DNA of 64,000 nt from Dendrolimus kikuchii. Its lineage: Eukaryota; Arthropoda; Insecta; Lepidoptera; Lasiocampidae. Shown piece after piece: positions 44,801 through 56,141 of the stretch. Position numbers and translations under genes: made by a program. Position 1 is the first letter of the stretch. Every line of letters begins with the position of its first letter. The stretch covers positions 1,392,501-1,456,500 of the forward strand of contig JAHHIN020000030.1 of assembly GCA_019925095.2 (NCBI GenBank), written 5' to 3'. The notes under the pieces are model-generated. The model worked only from the letters and a program-made list of their open reading frames with translations. It did not search any database and was not told the origin of the DNA.

Positions 44801-45545
44801 GAGAGTTTAATTTACTTTGTACCAAGGAAGAGAACTTATGCCAGTCAGCTAGTGCGAGTCTAAATCTCAAGAGAGGCGTTGGAGTGACAGGAGGGGGTGA
44901 AGAATCAGGCAAGGAACAAAGAATAGGGAGATGGTCACTTCCATAACAGTTAGAAAGAACAGACCATGAAAGAGAGTAGGCTATGGAGGGAGAGGATAAA
45001 GTAAGGTCAGGGGCACTCGGATTTTGAAGGGGAGGGACTCTACGCGTAGGGGATCCATCATTAATGATGCATAAGTTTAGATCATTTAAGATATCAAGAA
45101 ATGCTGGAGCAATAGGATCACAGGAAGCTGAACCCCACAAAGTATGGCGGATATTTAGGTCTCCTAGAATGAGGAGAGGGACAGGAAGATGGCATAAGAG
45201 GGAGAAAAGTTCTTGTATGAGGAGAGCATTGGGGTGAGGGATGTAGACAGACACAAATGTTATATTAAGACAACGGACAGCTACAATATTAATATCTGGG
45301 GAGTGAGGGGGGAGGGTGAAACGGGAGAATGTAATATTTCTTCTAACAAGAATAGCACAACCAGCCCAACCATCCGATCTGTCATCTCGGATACATGAAA
45401 ACCCAGGCACTCGAAATAAAGAACCAGGGTTCAACCATGTTTCAGAGAGGGCAAAAAGGTAAGGATTAAACTGATTAATTAAAAAAGATACTTCATGTTT
45501 TTTATTATTAACACTACGACAGTTCCATTGAAGGACCTTCGCCAT
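41847..45545 (-). pseudogene. I-element ORF2 (endonuclease, RT, RNase H), minus copy
   Basis: The domain order matches the plus copy: endonuclease (LGDLNIRHTLWG, GSDHLPIL) up to about 44880, RT, then RNase H (FFTDASRLS, FTGESIAILEA, WIPSHCGIGGNEIAD) and the Cys-rich end. Private damage: an A10 run near 44527 where the plus copy has A9 (frameshift), a TGA at the SPGVDG position near 44238, a one-base deletion just before SQFGFRRG near 43970, and a stop early in RNase H near 42661. The TAA in motif B (43677-43679, GLP-stop-GSVLSP) is shared with the plus copy. Motif A (FLDITSAYDNV) and motif C (QYADDIALY) are intact. Confidence 0.9.
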
Positions 45546-46971
45546 TTTGGATAGAAGAGTTTATAAGAGACGTAATAATTTTTTGAAGCATATCTATGAC
45601 ATTGTACGGTTGTATATCACCACATTTAGAAAATATGTTAATTAAAGCTGTTGACAAAATTTGTACTAAATTATCATTAGCGGTAGAGATATTAGGGGAG
45701 TTATCGCCAAGAGCACAACCATTTGGTAAAGAGGAAGGTGGCGAGGAGACAATATTAGCATGGGCTAGATGATCATATGTTGTACCTAGCTCCTGTCTAG
45801 GTTTTCTATGTATATAGATAGTTTTCCTATATGAAGAATTTGGTGCAGACTGAACAGTACTGGGGGAAGGTTCAGGGCACATAGGGGAGGGAACAGAATT
45901 AGGAGAGGGATAGGGTATGTAGGCAGATTTGTTTGGAACTGTTGAGGAAATGTCAGCATATGAAGTCCGAACAGGTTTAAATCTACGGGCTGCCTCAACA
46001 TATCCAATATTTTCAGTGGACATTATGACTTTAATGTTTCTTTGGCGTGCATGTTCGGGGCATCTAGAGTCAGTGGCTGCATGATTACCAGAACAAAACA
46101 AACAAATAATTTTATCCTCAGGTACCTGGCAAGTGGCATTTTTATGCGGGCCAGCACAGCGAGAACAGCGTGAGTTAGATCGGCATTTGTCACGAATGTG
46201 TCCGAAACGACAGCATTTTAGGCACTGTATAGTGGGAAGGGTATATGTTCCAACAGGTTGAGAGAGGTTGCAACAATAAACATGGTTTGGGAGGGATTGG
46301 CCTAAAAAGGTGAGAACTACAGTACCAGTGGGTTCCCAGCAGGTTGTATCTTCAACACGTTTTTTTTTATTTAGTCTTCTCGCTTTAATTACTATAGAAG
46401 ACTCTGGACGGCACTCAGTCCATGAAACCAAGTCCTCCAAAGACCAATCTAGAGGGATTGAATGAATTACACCCATACGGGTAAGTTGAAAACGGGGAAT
46501 TATTGCTGTAAGATTATTTAACTCTAGGACAGGGTGGGATAAGAATGAGTTAGCTTCAGAGAATGTTTTAAAATAAATAGAAATTTTGTTTCTTCCTATA
46601 TTTTTTATTTCGTCAACCCCTGAGACTTTGCTGTTGTAAATAACTTGGGCTATTTTAAGGGCGCGCATATTGTTGGATGATTTGGGCAGGTCCACATCGG
46701 GACCCATAACGTAAACAATAAAAGGGCCTGAGTCAGACTCAGAATACCTGAGATCCGAGTTTGCCTCAAATCCAGGTCTGGTGTATGTGTGTTGGATAGA
46801 GACTGAAGGGGGCAAAATTCTTTTCTCGGGGGTATTTGAAGGAGCCTCTAAAGAACGTTTAGCCCGTAATTTCTCCTTAGTTTGGCCAATAGCGTGAGAT
46901 TCGCCCACTTCCATTCCTAAAGAATGTCTCCCCCTATCAGGAGGAACTTTCTCTCCCACCGACTGCGACAT
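45514..46971 (-). CDS. I-element ORF1 (gag-like), minus copy, intact
   Basis: An uninterrupted 485-codon frame. The N-terminus is a low-complexity basic region, followed by a putative RNA-binding fold (SGPFIVYVMGPDVDLP, KISIYFKTFSEANSFL, LTRMGVIHSIPLDWS). Three zinc knuckles lie at about residues 253-310: CLKCCRFGHIRDKC (CX2CX4HX4C), CSRCAGPHKNATC (CX2CX3HX4C) and CLFCSGNHAATDSRC (CX2CX3HX6C). The C-terminus is Ser/Pro-rich. I-clade ORF1 proteins bind element RNA to form the particle that is carried to the target. It overlaps ORF2 by 32 nt in another frame, a layout suggesting coupled translation. The open frame, beside a broken ORF2, implies recent insertion. Confidence 0.9.
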   Translation of the reverse strand: MSQSVGEKVPPDRGRHSLGMEVGESHAIGQTKEKLRAKRSLEAPSNTPEKRILPPSVSIQHTYTRPGFEANSDLRYSESDSGPFIVYVMGPDVDLPKSSNNMRALKIAQVIYNSKVSGVDEIKNIGRNKISIYFKTFSEANSFLSHPVLELNNLTAIIPRFQLTRMGVIHSIPLDWSLEDLVSWTECRPESSIVIKARRLNKKKRVEDTTCWEPTGTVVLTFLGQSLPNHVYCCNLSQPVGTYTLPTIQCLKCCRFGHIRDKCRSNSRCSRCAGPHKNATCQVPEDKIICLFCSGNHAATDSRCPEHARQRNIKVIMSTENIGYVEAARRFKPVRTSYADISSTVPNKSAYIPYPSPNSVPSPMCPEPSPSTVQSAPNSSYRKTIYIHRKPRQELGTTYDHLAHANIVSSPPSSLPNGCALGDNSPNISTANDNLVQILSTALINIFSKCGDIQPYNVIDMLQKIITSLINSSIQNGEGPSMELS

Positions 46972-47189
46972 TTATAAAGTAAAGTACTTACCACTAATAA
47001 TAAACTTAAAAATAGCCAACACCAACAGATAAATGACAACGCAAAGCCAGGAAAACAGAAAAACACGAAAGAAAACCAGGAGAAATTCGCCAAAACATGA
47101 TTCCGCGGGAATGTCACCTGTCACTTTTTTTCAATACTACTCTAATAGCTTTCTTTAAAATTCACCCTGATGCCAAAGTGTCGACACCC

Positions 47190-47777
47190 TTTTTTTTTTT
47201 TTTTGAGGCGAGGGAAAATGCTTAACCGATTTACTCACAAACTGGGTCGTTGCTAGGGGAACGACACGTGTCGGTCGGGGGCGATAACATTGCAGCAATA
47301 GTATGCTCTTGGCGGTGCTCCGTCCGCGATCGACGTCACAGAATAGTGTGGAAGACTCCGAGTGTTGCTACACGAGCGAGCAACCCCAATACCCACTAAA
47401 AACCCCCTCCTCCCTGTCGACCCTGCGTTTTTGTTTGTGTTGGAAAGGCTGAGATTTAGAACATAGTTACGCCCAGTTGATCCAGCGCAATAAAGTGCCT
47501 GGAGTGTGCCCTGGGAGAACACACCCCACTTCGTTGTGCGGGGGTAGAAGGTCCTTTGCTCTTCCTAGCAAGCTAAAGGCCCCCCGCGGTAAACGGAACC
47601 TAACTCAAGGAGGGAAGTAATGCGCGTACCTGCCTCTCCGGGTGCCAGCTGAAGGCCGGCGACCTCGAGAAGACGCATTGGCACGCGCTGCAGGACTTCT
47701 CTCCCTGTCGCGTTCTGCGGCCTCCTTGAGTGACATTACTGTCTCACAAAAAGTAACCGCAGCCCCCCAATTGTCGC
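47190..47777 (-). mobile_element. R1-like 3' fragment (last about 60 codons and 3' UTR)
   Basis: Minus-strand copy of the 15380-15960 segment: T run, GAGGCGAGGGAAAATGCTTA, 3' UTR, stop near 47595, and the final ORF2 codons. It breaks off at TTGTCGC near 47777. No clear target duplication is visible. Confidence 0.85.
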
Positions 47778-47950
47778 GATATTCTCCTTACCTCTACCCT
47801 TCATACTTGGAACATAGTGTTGTAGTATGGATCATTCATAAGCGAGTTGTGTGAATTGAATCAACGACTCATAAAGATACATGCCACATAAAAAAGTTGA
47901 TCGCAGTTGTCATTTGAATCCAGGTAATTAAAAATCTGAGTATAACTAAT
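47778..47950 (-). repeat. Repeat copy, inverted relative to 41205-41315
   Basis: ATTCTCCTTACCTCTACCC then CATACTTGGAAC, and CATTTGAATCCAGGTAATTA near the end. It and its partner lie on either side of the minus I element. Confidence 0.7.
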
Positions 47951-48054
47951 ACATTTTTAGACCCTTTCTTCATTCGCCCATAAAAGGAATGTAATCCACC
48001 CTGAGAATAATACTAATTATTCACATAAGTTCACTGGGTAACACATTCTCTCCC

Positions 48055-48262
48055 TTTTTATATTATATCAATTATTAATAATCAAAACAATGTTTTAACG
48101 GTTTTAAGCACGACATTCGATCTGACTTTCATATTCATACTTCCGTGATCACGGCTACTGACAAGTGGCCGAAACGTTGAAATAAAAATTAAATAAAAAG
48201 TCGCACTTAAAACTATAAAAAGTAATTTTAATGATGTGTACTAGTTGCGAAAACTATATCAG
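48055..48262. mobile_element. Hairpin-family element
   Basis: Left arm AATGTTTTAACGGTTTTAAG at about 48088, right arm TCGCACTTAAAACTATAAAA near 48201, then GTACTAGTTGCGAAAACTA. The centre has GATCACGGCTACTGACAAGT followed by GGCCGAAACGTTG. Confidence 0.7.
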
Positions 48263-48968
48263 TTATTCATTAATATCAAGGACATCTATTTTCCTATTCG
48301 ACCTCGTGAAGGTTCTGGACGCGTCCGGATTGTCAGTTTTGGATAAAGAAAAATCCGGAGCACATGGATAGTAAATACTTATTTATTCCCACAGGCAGAA
48401 GATCAAAAAACCCTTAATCTATAATAATAGGTATTACTTGTTGACAATAGTTTTTGTCGGGAAGAAACTTTTTTTTATTGAAGTCATAATATGACAGCAT
48501 TGTTTTTTTTCTCTTGGTTAGTGATGTGACGTGCAACTAGTGCTGTGCATATAGTGCCGCCGCAATCTTTCCTACCCTACTTTGAATTATCCTCGGCGTC
48601 CTCAATGACGAATAATTTTGATTTCAATGTTCAAAGGAACTTTAAATATATTTTATGAATATATTTTGTAGCATGGAGCAACATTCTGTGGGGCGCACAA
48701 TCCCGAGTTCCACTGTACGTGTAATCGCCAAGAGTCGTATGGCCTACGGCGCAACAGTGCACTCTCAACTGATGACGCCGACCTGTCAAATACAATAATA
48801 ACTTTACATTTTCATTTCAAGGCTTACAGACTAACATTTTTAGTCCGGAGCAAAATTAATGGTCTTACAAAATTATCTACAAAAGGCTGAATATAAATAG
48901 CTTATAACTTCATTGACGTAGCAGTATATAATGATATTAGATGGGTTCCAAGACGATCTGAAACCAAG
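48263..48968. other. No gene recognised
   Basis: AT-rich with no recognisable ORF or repeat. Confidence 0.4.
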
Positions 48969-49099
48969 CCCTGTAGACAAATGGCAGTAGCGATAAACGA
49001 ATAGAATAGAAAAAGTATTGAAAATGACATATCGTTACGCTGTCATTCCCATACATTTTCATTCTATTCGTTTAGCTATAATGCTTCTTGTCTACAGGG
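48969..49099. mobile_element. MITE, about 131 bp with long terminal inverted repeats
   Basis: CCCTGTAGACAA at 48969 and TTGTCTACAGGG ending at 49099. The inner arms also pair (GATAAACGAATAGAAT with ATTCTATTCGTTTAGC). No ORF. Confidence 0.72.
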
Positions 49100-49229
49100 G
49101 CAGTTACTATGAATTCCCTGTGCGAAAAACTGTAATAAACATGCGCCTGATAGTTTACTGACGGTTTCGAATCGAATTGACATTTTACAATACTTTATTA
49201 TTTCATTTTATTTACGAGTACAGTATATT
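49100..49229. other. No gene recognised
   Basis: Short AT-rich spacer. Confidence 0.4.
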
Positions 49230-49315
49230 TTTATAACGAAGCTGGCAAACAGGTAGACGGCCCAGTTAATGGAAAGTGGTTACTATCGCCTATTGACGTA
49301 AATACCTGTAATAGG
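49230..49315 (-). mobile_element. Retroposon tail fragment
   Basis: GCTGGCAAACAGGTAGACGG then AATGGAAAGTGGTTACTATC and GCCTATTGACG: a minus-strand LINE/SINE 3' tail. Confidence 0.7.
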
Positions 49316-49485
49316 CTTCAATAACATAACAGTCACAGGATCTTTATCGTAGAAGCCAGTTTCGAGAACTAGCATCCGTGTATGTGCTTGGCGAGACTGA
49401 ACGCACTCATCGAAAGCCTCACTGGTCGTCAGGGCCGATATCTTGTGGCACGAGTTGTCTGTTGACGGATCCACTCCTGGAAATT

Positions 49486-49710
49486 ATTATTTTTATTATA
49501 TAGTATGTTCTCAATTTTTCGCGACTAGTACACATAATAAAAGTATTTTATTTGATTATTATTCTGATGCTTCGGCCACTTTTCAGTTGTCATGATTACG
49601 GAAGACAAAGATGTCAAGTGTCAAGCTACTGAAAAGTCGCTGAAACGTCGGAATAAAAATCAAATAAAATACTGCGCTCAAAATCGTTAAAACGTAGTTT
49701 TATTATTTTT
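49486..49710. mobile_element. Hairpin-family element with probable target duplication
   Basis: TTATTATTTTTAT occurs near 49487 and near 49692. The left arm runs TTTTTCGCGACTAGTACAC...GATGCTTCGGCCACTTTTCAG and the right arm CTACTGAAAAGTCGCTGAAA, CGTCGG, then TTAAAACGTAGTTTTATTA. Confidence 0.72.
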
Positions 49711-49744
49711 ATAATACCAATAATCAAAACTTTTCCTCCATTAT

Positions 49745-49840
49745 ATATTTATTTTTTATTGCGAAGTTGCAAACAGGTAGACGAGCCATGTAATGAAGTG
49801 TTAGTATCGCCTATTTATGATTGCAACACTAGGAGCAAAG
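49745..49840 (-). mobile_element. Retroposon tail fragment
   Basis: TTATTGCGAAGTTGCAAACA then GGTAGACGAGCC and TATCGCCTATTTATGATTGC: a diverged minus-strand 3' tail. Confidence 0.6.
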
Positions 49841-49930
49841 CCTCGTCAGCCTTTAGGATGAGATAGAGAGTATAGGATAAAGGAATGCAGTAGGGGAAAG
49901 GAGAAATGGGGTATTGTAAAACTCAAATTC

Positions 49931-50029
49931 AATTAATTGACACATCACTAGCAACCATACAACTAATGTGGCACATCACTATTATCTGCCATTTTGTCAG
50001 CGACGCGCGCGCATACAACACATAGTGCA
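49931..50029 (+). repeat. 99-bp direct repeat, probable 5' LTR part of the BEL element
   Basis: Matches 56043-56141 with one difference in 99 bases. It contains TGACACATCACTAGCAACC at the start and ends CATAGTGCA, giving TG...CA boundaries. The remainder of the LTR is not evident at the 3' side. Confidence 0.6.
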
Positions 50030-50796
50030 AACAGTAATGAAAAATTAAGGTAAAGACAATCCCCAACAAGCTGGTCCTTCGAGCCGGATACAATAAAGAA
50101 CGAGCCCTAATACAAAGAAGACAAGTGAAAATTCAAATTACGAAGTGCATAGCCAAAAACTGGAAATACGGCGAGATGAGCAAATGAGTGAGTCCGTTCC
50201 AATTTATCTCTTAGATTTTTAAAAATACATACGTTACAGTCCATATACATCGAAATATTCATTGATCAGCTAATACATTGTTATATTAATGCGTATTATC
50301 CATCATAATACAATTTAACGCAAACGCCGACCGACGACGGTCATATTCAATCTTACCTACATACATTAAAAAACGTGCGCTGCGCGGCTGCAATGTATAT
50401 AAAATTGGTTACAGACATATAATCTAAAACAAATACATTAATACAATTATTATACTATTAAATTAAACATTGAATTAGGTATTTTTCATGACATGATAGG
50501 AAATTAATATTAATTACATAGGTATCGACATATTACGATTATCATACACAAGTGTACGCCGGCGGCTTCGCCTACGTAAGCTTCGAAAACGTTTCCCGCT
50601 GTAATTATTTTGTTTCTAAATATCGCTATTACGTTATGGAGAGACAAGTGAACCAATTATCATAAAAATCTAATAAATGTCAATAAATTCATTGACATTT
50701 ATATACAGCCAATTTTATTGAAACAATTAATTGCATTTATTCATAAATTATACATTATATTCAGATTGTAAGATTGTTCTTTCATTACCCAATACA
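50030..50796 (+). other. BEL element leader
   Basis: Contains GCTGGTCCTTCGAGCCGGAT near 50070, a phrase I associate with BEL/Pao leaders. The rest is AT-rich without an ORF. Confidence 0.5.
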
Positions 50797-52345
50797 ATGG
50801 CAACTGAGCTTAAAGAATTAATTAAGAAACGTGGTGTAATTAAGGGTCGTTTGACAAATTTTATTAATTATATAGACAAGTTGGATAATTTAACATCAGT
50901 CGAAACTATAGAACTTCAAGTTCGTTTAAACAAAATAGATGCACTTTTTTCTCAATTCGAGGAAATTCAAACTTCAATTGAGTGCCTTATAGTGGATGAG
51001 AGGGACATAGCGGTACAGGCAGCCGAGCGTACTGATTTTGAAAACCTTTTTTATGCAAACGTTGCGACTGCCCAAGAAATATTAAGTATGAATAAGAATA
51101 GCAATACCGACAATCACTATTCTGCCAGCTCAAATTACGGCAATGGCGAAGATCCGACCAAACATGGGGTTTTGAAGCATACATCAAGGTGCAGTGTTAA
51201 ACTACCCACAATTCAAATACCTAAATTTAGCGGTCAATATGAGGGTTGGTTGGAGTTTCGCGACACATTATTTTCATTAATTCACGATTCTTCTTCCATT
51301 TCCGACATTCAGAAATTCCATTATTTGAGAGCATCCCTGGAGGGGAAGCGCTGCTCAAGTAATACGATCTTTAGAATTTTCATCTAAAAATTATAAAATT
51401 GCCTGGGATTTATTGTGCGGCAGATATGACAACACACGTTTGCTTATTCAAAATCATATTCAGGAGCTTTTTTCATTAGAACCGATTAAAAAAGAGTCCT
51501 TTGAATCTATACGTAAAATAATTGACACCTTTACTAAGAACTTAAGAGCTTTTAGATAGCTTAGGTGAGCCCACTCATTCTTGGGATACCCTCATAATTT
51601 ATATCATGAGCACTAAATTAGACCCTCGAACATTATGGGAATGGGAAGAACATAAATGCAATTAAAATCCAATTAAATTGGAAAATTTCACTTCATTTTT
51701 AAAAAACAGGGCTGACAGGGCTGGCTCTACTCGAGTCCATAGCCATGAGTAACAATGCTCATGGCACTAATACCGCCAGACCTTCAAGATACAAGCCTGG
51801 CAAGCACTATAAAGGTTTAGCATCAGTGACTAAAACCTATCCAATACAAACTACATATACAAGACAACATCCTCAGCCAGGATCACAAACACATACATAT
51901 CCTTGCCCCTTGTGCAAAGGAAATCATCGGGTATACAGATGTAAACAATTTTTAAGTCAATCAGTCATTGAAAGAATGCAAGTAGTAAAGGATTTCAAAT
52001 TATGTGAAAACTGCTTACGCCCTGGTCATCAGGCGCCTTATTGCAGACTCGGTCCGTGCACAAAATGTTCACGCAGACATAATACAATGTTGCATACAGA
52101 CACATCGCAATCAAATCAAACACCAGTCACAGGTGCTACATCGCTCTCAGTCGAACCAACAGGGCGTGTACTTCTATCGACTGCAGTGATATACATATAC
52201 GATAAGGACAACCACCGCCATGAAGTTAGGGCACTTCTTGACTCAGGAAGTCAAGCCTCTTTTATGACGGATTCCTTATTTCGTAAATTACGATTAAACT
52301 ATACATACACAAATACAGTCATCCGTGGTTGGAATAAATAATTCG
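50797..52345 (+). pseudogene. BEL/Pao gag and protease region, frameshifted
   Basis: The gag start is placed at ATG 50797 (MATELKELIKKRG), a typical BEL beginning, rather than the upstream in-frame ATG at 50731. The frame runs through LPTIQIPKFSGQYEGWLEFR to a frameshift near 51350, continues in another frame (IAWDLLCGRYDNTRLL near 51400), and meets stops near 51556 and 51660. The segment 51745-52341 carries zinc-knuckle-like Cys/His motifs (CPLCKGNHRVYRC, CENCLRPGHQAPYC) and the aspartic protease active-site region ALLDSGSQASFM near 52225, just before another frame break. BEL elements form virus-like particles from gag. Several lesions make this a pseudogene. Confidence 0.85.
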
Positions 52346-55300
52346 ACATCGGCAATCAAAATGCGTTGTAATACATTTATTGAATCGCGAACTACCTAAT
52401 ACAAAAACAAAATGTCATTCTTAGTGCTGCCACACATAGCAACACTTTGTAGTAACCAAATATAAGTACCTAAATTAAAAATACCCACACGCATAATATT
52501 GGCGGATCCAGAAGACTTTTGTCCGTCGAGCATAGACATTCTACTCGGCGCAGACCTTTTCTGGGATCTGCTTGAACCAGAACAAATACGTTTAGGTACA
52601 AATTGTCCAATTTTACAAAAAACCAGACTCGGATATATCGCTTCTGGGCCTACCAGTGGGCTTCATACAAAACATTCAAATCCATTAAATTCATTCACAT
52701 GTACGTTAATGACAAATAATACAATACAGGAACAGTTAGCTAAATTTTGGAGCCTTGAAGAGGTACCAGAAATTTCTAAATTTGTGTATTCTGTGGAAGA
52801 ACGTTTATGCGAAGAAAACTTTGTTCAAAATTATAAGCGAATGCCGGACGGGCGATTTTCCGTAGCGGTTCCTCTCAAGAAATCAGAATCTTGCTTAGGT
52901 GACTCGCATGAACGCGCTAAACAATGTTTTCTTTCGCTTGAACGTAAATTACAAAAACAACCTTTATTAAAACAAATGTATACAGAATTTATGAATGAAT
53001 ATATACAGTTAGGACATATGTCAGAAACCAATACATATCGACAAAATTCATATTTTCTCCCACATCACAGTGTATTGCGAGAAAATAGTAGCACCACTAA
53101 ACTTCGTGTGGTATTTAACGCAAGTGCACCCACGAGTTCAGGCATAGCATTCAATGACATACAAATGGTCGGTCCTACCACATAAAGCGACTTATTATCC
53201 ATTTTGTTGAGATTTAGACATTATCCATACGTTATAACCGGAGACATCGAAAAGATGTACCGCCAAGTACTTATAAATGAAAATCAAAGACATTTACAAC
53301 AAATACTATGGCGTAGTGATCCTAATCAAGAACTGAAAACATACAAATTAAACACTGTAACATACGGTACAGCGTCTGCACCATTTTTAGCCGTACGTTG
53401 TTTAAGGCAATTGGCCATAGAATGCAAAGACAAACTCTTATCACAAATAGTTGATGAAGACTTTTACGTCGATGATTTAGTGACCGGAGCTAATAAAAAA
53501 AAATCAATTAATTCAAATAAAAGTAGGCATTTGTAAAATGTTAGCAAGCGGTTGTTTTAATTTGCGAAAAATAAGATCCAACATAGAACTTTCTCAATCA
53601 AATACATCACAAACATTGAATCTCGGTGACCAAGGTTTATCAAATACTTTAGGTCTTGGGTGGTCACCGAATAGTGACACATTGTATTTTGCCATAAAAC
53701 CAGTTACTGACGAGAACCCAACCAAACGGTCTATTATGTCCGTCATAGGACAAATATTTGATCCGTTAGGATTATTAAGCGTATGTGTCATTCAAGCTAA
53801 AATTCTACTGCAAAAACTTTGGTTATTGAAATTGTCATGGGACGACATAGCGCCCACAAACATTATTCAAATTTGGCAAAAATTTCTTTCAGAATTAAAA
53901 CATATTTCAAGTATTAAAATTCCGCGTTGCACTGTTATTAACAATCCTGAATGTGCGATAGAAATTCACACATTTTGTGATTATTCCCAAGACGCATATG
54001 GTGCATGTCTATACATACGATCAGTAGCCAGAGGGCAAATTCATGTAAACTTATTGTGTGCAAAAAGTAGGGAAGCTCCGTTAAAGCCCACTACAATTCC
54101 ACGCTTGGAGTTATGTGGCGCTCTTGTAGCTGCACGACTAACTGAAAAAGTTCTCAAATCATTTCGCAGACCTGTAAATAAATGCATTCTATGGACCGAT
54201 TCGTCAATCGTTTTGGGTTGGCTTCAAACGCAACCTAGTAAATTCAAACAATTCGTGAAAAATCGCGTAGCGGATATCCAAGAACTTACAATCAATTATG
54301 AGTGGCGTCACGTACCCACAAATCTTAATCCAGCTGACTTGTTGACTCGAGGAGTAAACATGTCAGAATTACATACTTTATCCCTGTGGTGGAATGGACC
54401 AGAATTTTTATTTGACCAAGAAAATAAATGGCCTATTAACAATTTTTCCAATATTAATCAAGAAATTCCCGAAATTATTACAACCACATCCACTATTCTT
54501 AAACCAGAAGAATGCTTAATTAATTTCGAAAGATTTTCTAAATTATTAAAATTAAAAAGATCGTTAGCTTACGTATTACGTTTTACTAATAATATCAAAA
54601 AAGGAAAACTAAAATTATTTGGACCCCTCACCACAGAGGAAATAAACAATTCATTTATTTTACTATTACAATGGTCACAAAAACAATCATTTGATGAATA
54701 TTATACATTGCAACGTAAAAAACCATTATCCAATAAAAATAAACTTTTAAGCTTATCTCCATTCATTGATGACACAGGTTTAATTCGTGTAGGTGGCAGG
54801 TTAGAAAATTTACAATACACTTACGATAAAAAACACCCTATTTTGCTATCTTGTAAACATAGCTTAACAAAACTTATATTTACGGATGAGCACCTACGAC
54901 TCATGCATGCGGGGCCACAATTGTTGCTAGCATCCATAAGAGATCAATTTTGGCCCATTGGAGGTCGCAACTTAGCTAGGGTTGTCACACACAAATGCCA
55001 TAAGTGTTTTAGACTTAAGGCTCAACATGTAAATCCCATCATGGGACAACTACCAAAGCAACGCCTGGAGCCAGGCTATCCATTTCAAAGGGCTGGAGTT
55101 TACTACGGGGGTCCACTGCTTGCTGCTGATCGCAAAGGACGTGGATGTAAATTAATAAAAGTTTACGTTTTAGTCTTTGTATGTTTCACAACCAAATGTC
55201 TTCATCTTGATTTGGTCACTAGTTTGACAAAAGAAGCTTACATTGCTGCATTGCGTAGATTCATTGCGAGACGGGGAAAGCCACAATTAATTGTATCTGA

Positions 55301-55536
55301 CAACGGCACACAATTTGTCGGTGCAAAAAACGAAATTAGTGCATTTCTAAAACAACAACATATATCCATTTCCGATATAACAGCCAATGAAAACATCAAT
55401 TTTAAGTTCATTCCAGCTTATGCAGCGCACTGCGGTGGGCTTTGGGAAGCCGGGGTTAAGTCTTTTAAATTTCATTTAAACAGAGTCTTAGGAAACTCCC
55501 ATTTAACTTTTGAGGAGCTTTATACAACATTAGTCC
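52346..55536 (+). pseudogene. BEL/Pao pol (RT, RNase H, integrase), damaged and 3' truncated
   Basis: Pieces in order: IDILLGADLFWDLL near 52525; RT blocks KLRVVFNASAPTSS near 53098, a TAA near 53183, GDIEKMYRQV near 53240 and the catalytic YVDDLV near 53467; a frame break near 53530; RNase H FCDYSQDAYGACLY near 53975 and WTDSSIVLGWL near 54195. The integrase has its HHCC region (HLRLMHAGPQLL, CHKCFRLKA), then VSDNGTQFVGAKNE and GGLWEAGVKSFK with the later catalytic D and E. The first catalytic aspartate reads Y (AGVYYGGP near 55095). The frame is cut at about 55536 by a gypsy fragment, so the C-terminus is missing. Confidence 0.88.
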
Positions 55537-56045
55537 AGATAGTTCTCACTAACTAGCGTGTGAGAATGCCCAAATCTAGATATGAAATCTTCTAACCTTA
55601 AAATTATTGCTGAAGTGGACATAGAATTCATTTTATACATTTCAACCCATTTAGTATGTGCATCTACTATTACAAAATAAGTAATGTTGAAGATCGGACC
55701 TAGAAAATCTATGTGAATTCTAAAAAATGGGTGGGGGGGAAAACGCCATACTGCGAGGCCTGTTTTTGGAGGCAGTGGCCTTAATTGAATACATATTTTA
55801 CAACTATTAATCATTTGTTCTATTGCTTTATCCATATCTGGAAACCAAAATCGACTACGCGCTTCCGCTTTGGTCTTACAGATCCCTAAATGAGACTTGT
55901 GCAGTTCGGATAATATTTGTTTTCTTAATGAAGTAGGTATTACTATTTTATGACCGCGCATTATGCATTCATTTTCATATGCTAGTTTGTATCTACAGAG
56001 AAAAAAAGGTTTTAATTTCGTGTCACGAATTTTTGGAGGCCAAAT
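55530..56045 (-). pseudogene. Gypsy (Ty3-type) integrase fragment, opposite strand
   Basis: About 170 open codons on the minus strand. It contains the HHCC zinc-binding region (LHKSHLGICKTKAEARSRFW, then NSCKICIQL), the first catalytic aspartate (HIDFLGP) and the block KWVEMYKMNSMSTSAI, and ends at RFGHSHTLVSEN. It stops where the second catalytic aspartate block begins, and RT/RNase H upstream is absent. One end meets BEL integrase sequence and the other meets the 99-bp repeat at 56043. It is a fragment of a different LTR family lying inside the BEL element. Confidence 0.85.
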
Positions 56046-56141
56046 TAATTGACACATCACTAGCAACCATACAACTAATGTGGCACATCACTATTATCTG
56101 CCATTTTGTCAGCGACGCGCGCGCATATAACACATAGTGCA
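56043..56141 (+). repeat. 99-bp direct repeat, probable 3' LTR part
   Basis: 98 of 99 bases match 49931-50029. It follows the gypsy fragment directly. Confidence 0.6.

Larger units (their letters stand above)
41644..47144 (-). mobile_element. Full-length I-clade LINE, minus copy, 12-bp target-site duplication
   Basis: The element occupies 41656-47132 (5,477 bp) between copies of AATACTACTCTA at 41644-41655 and 47133-47144. It has the same 5' start and (GAA)n 3' end as the plus copy, without SINE insertions. The flanks of the two copies differ, so each is a separate insertion. Confidence 0.93.
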
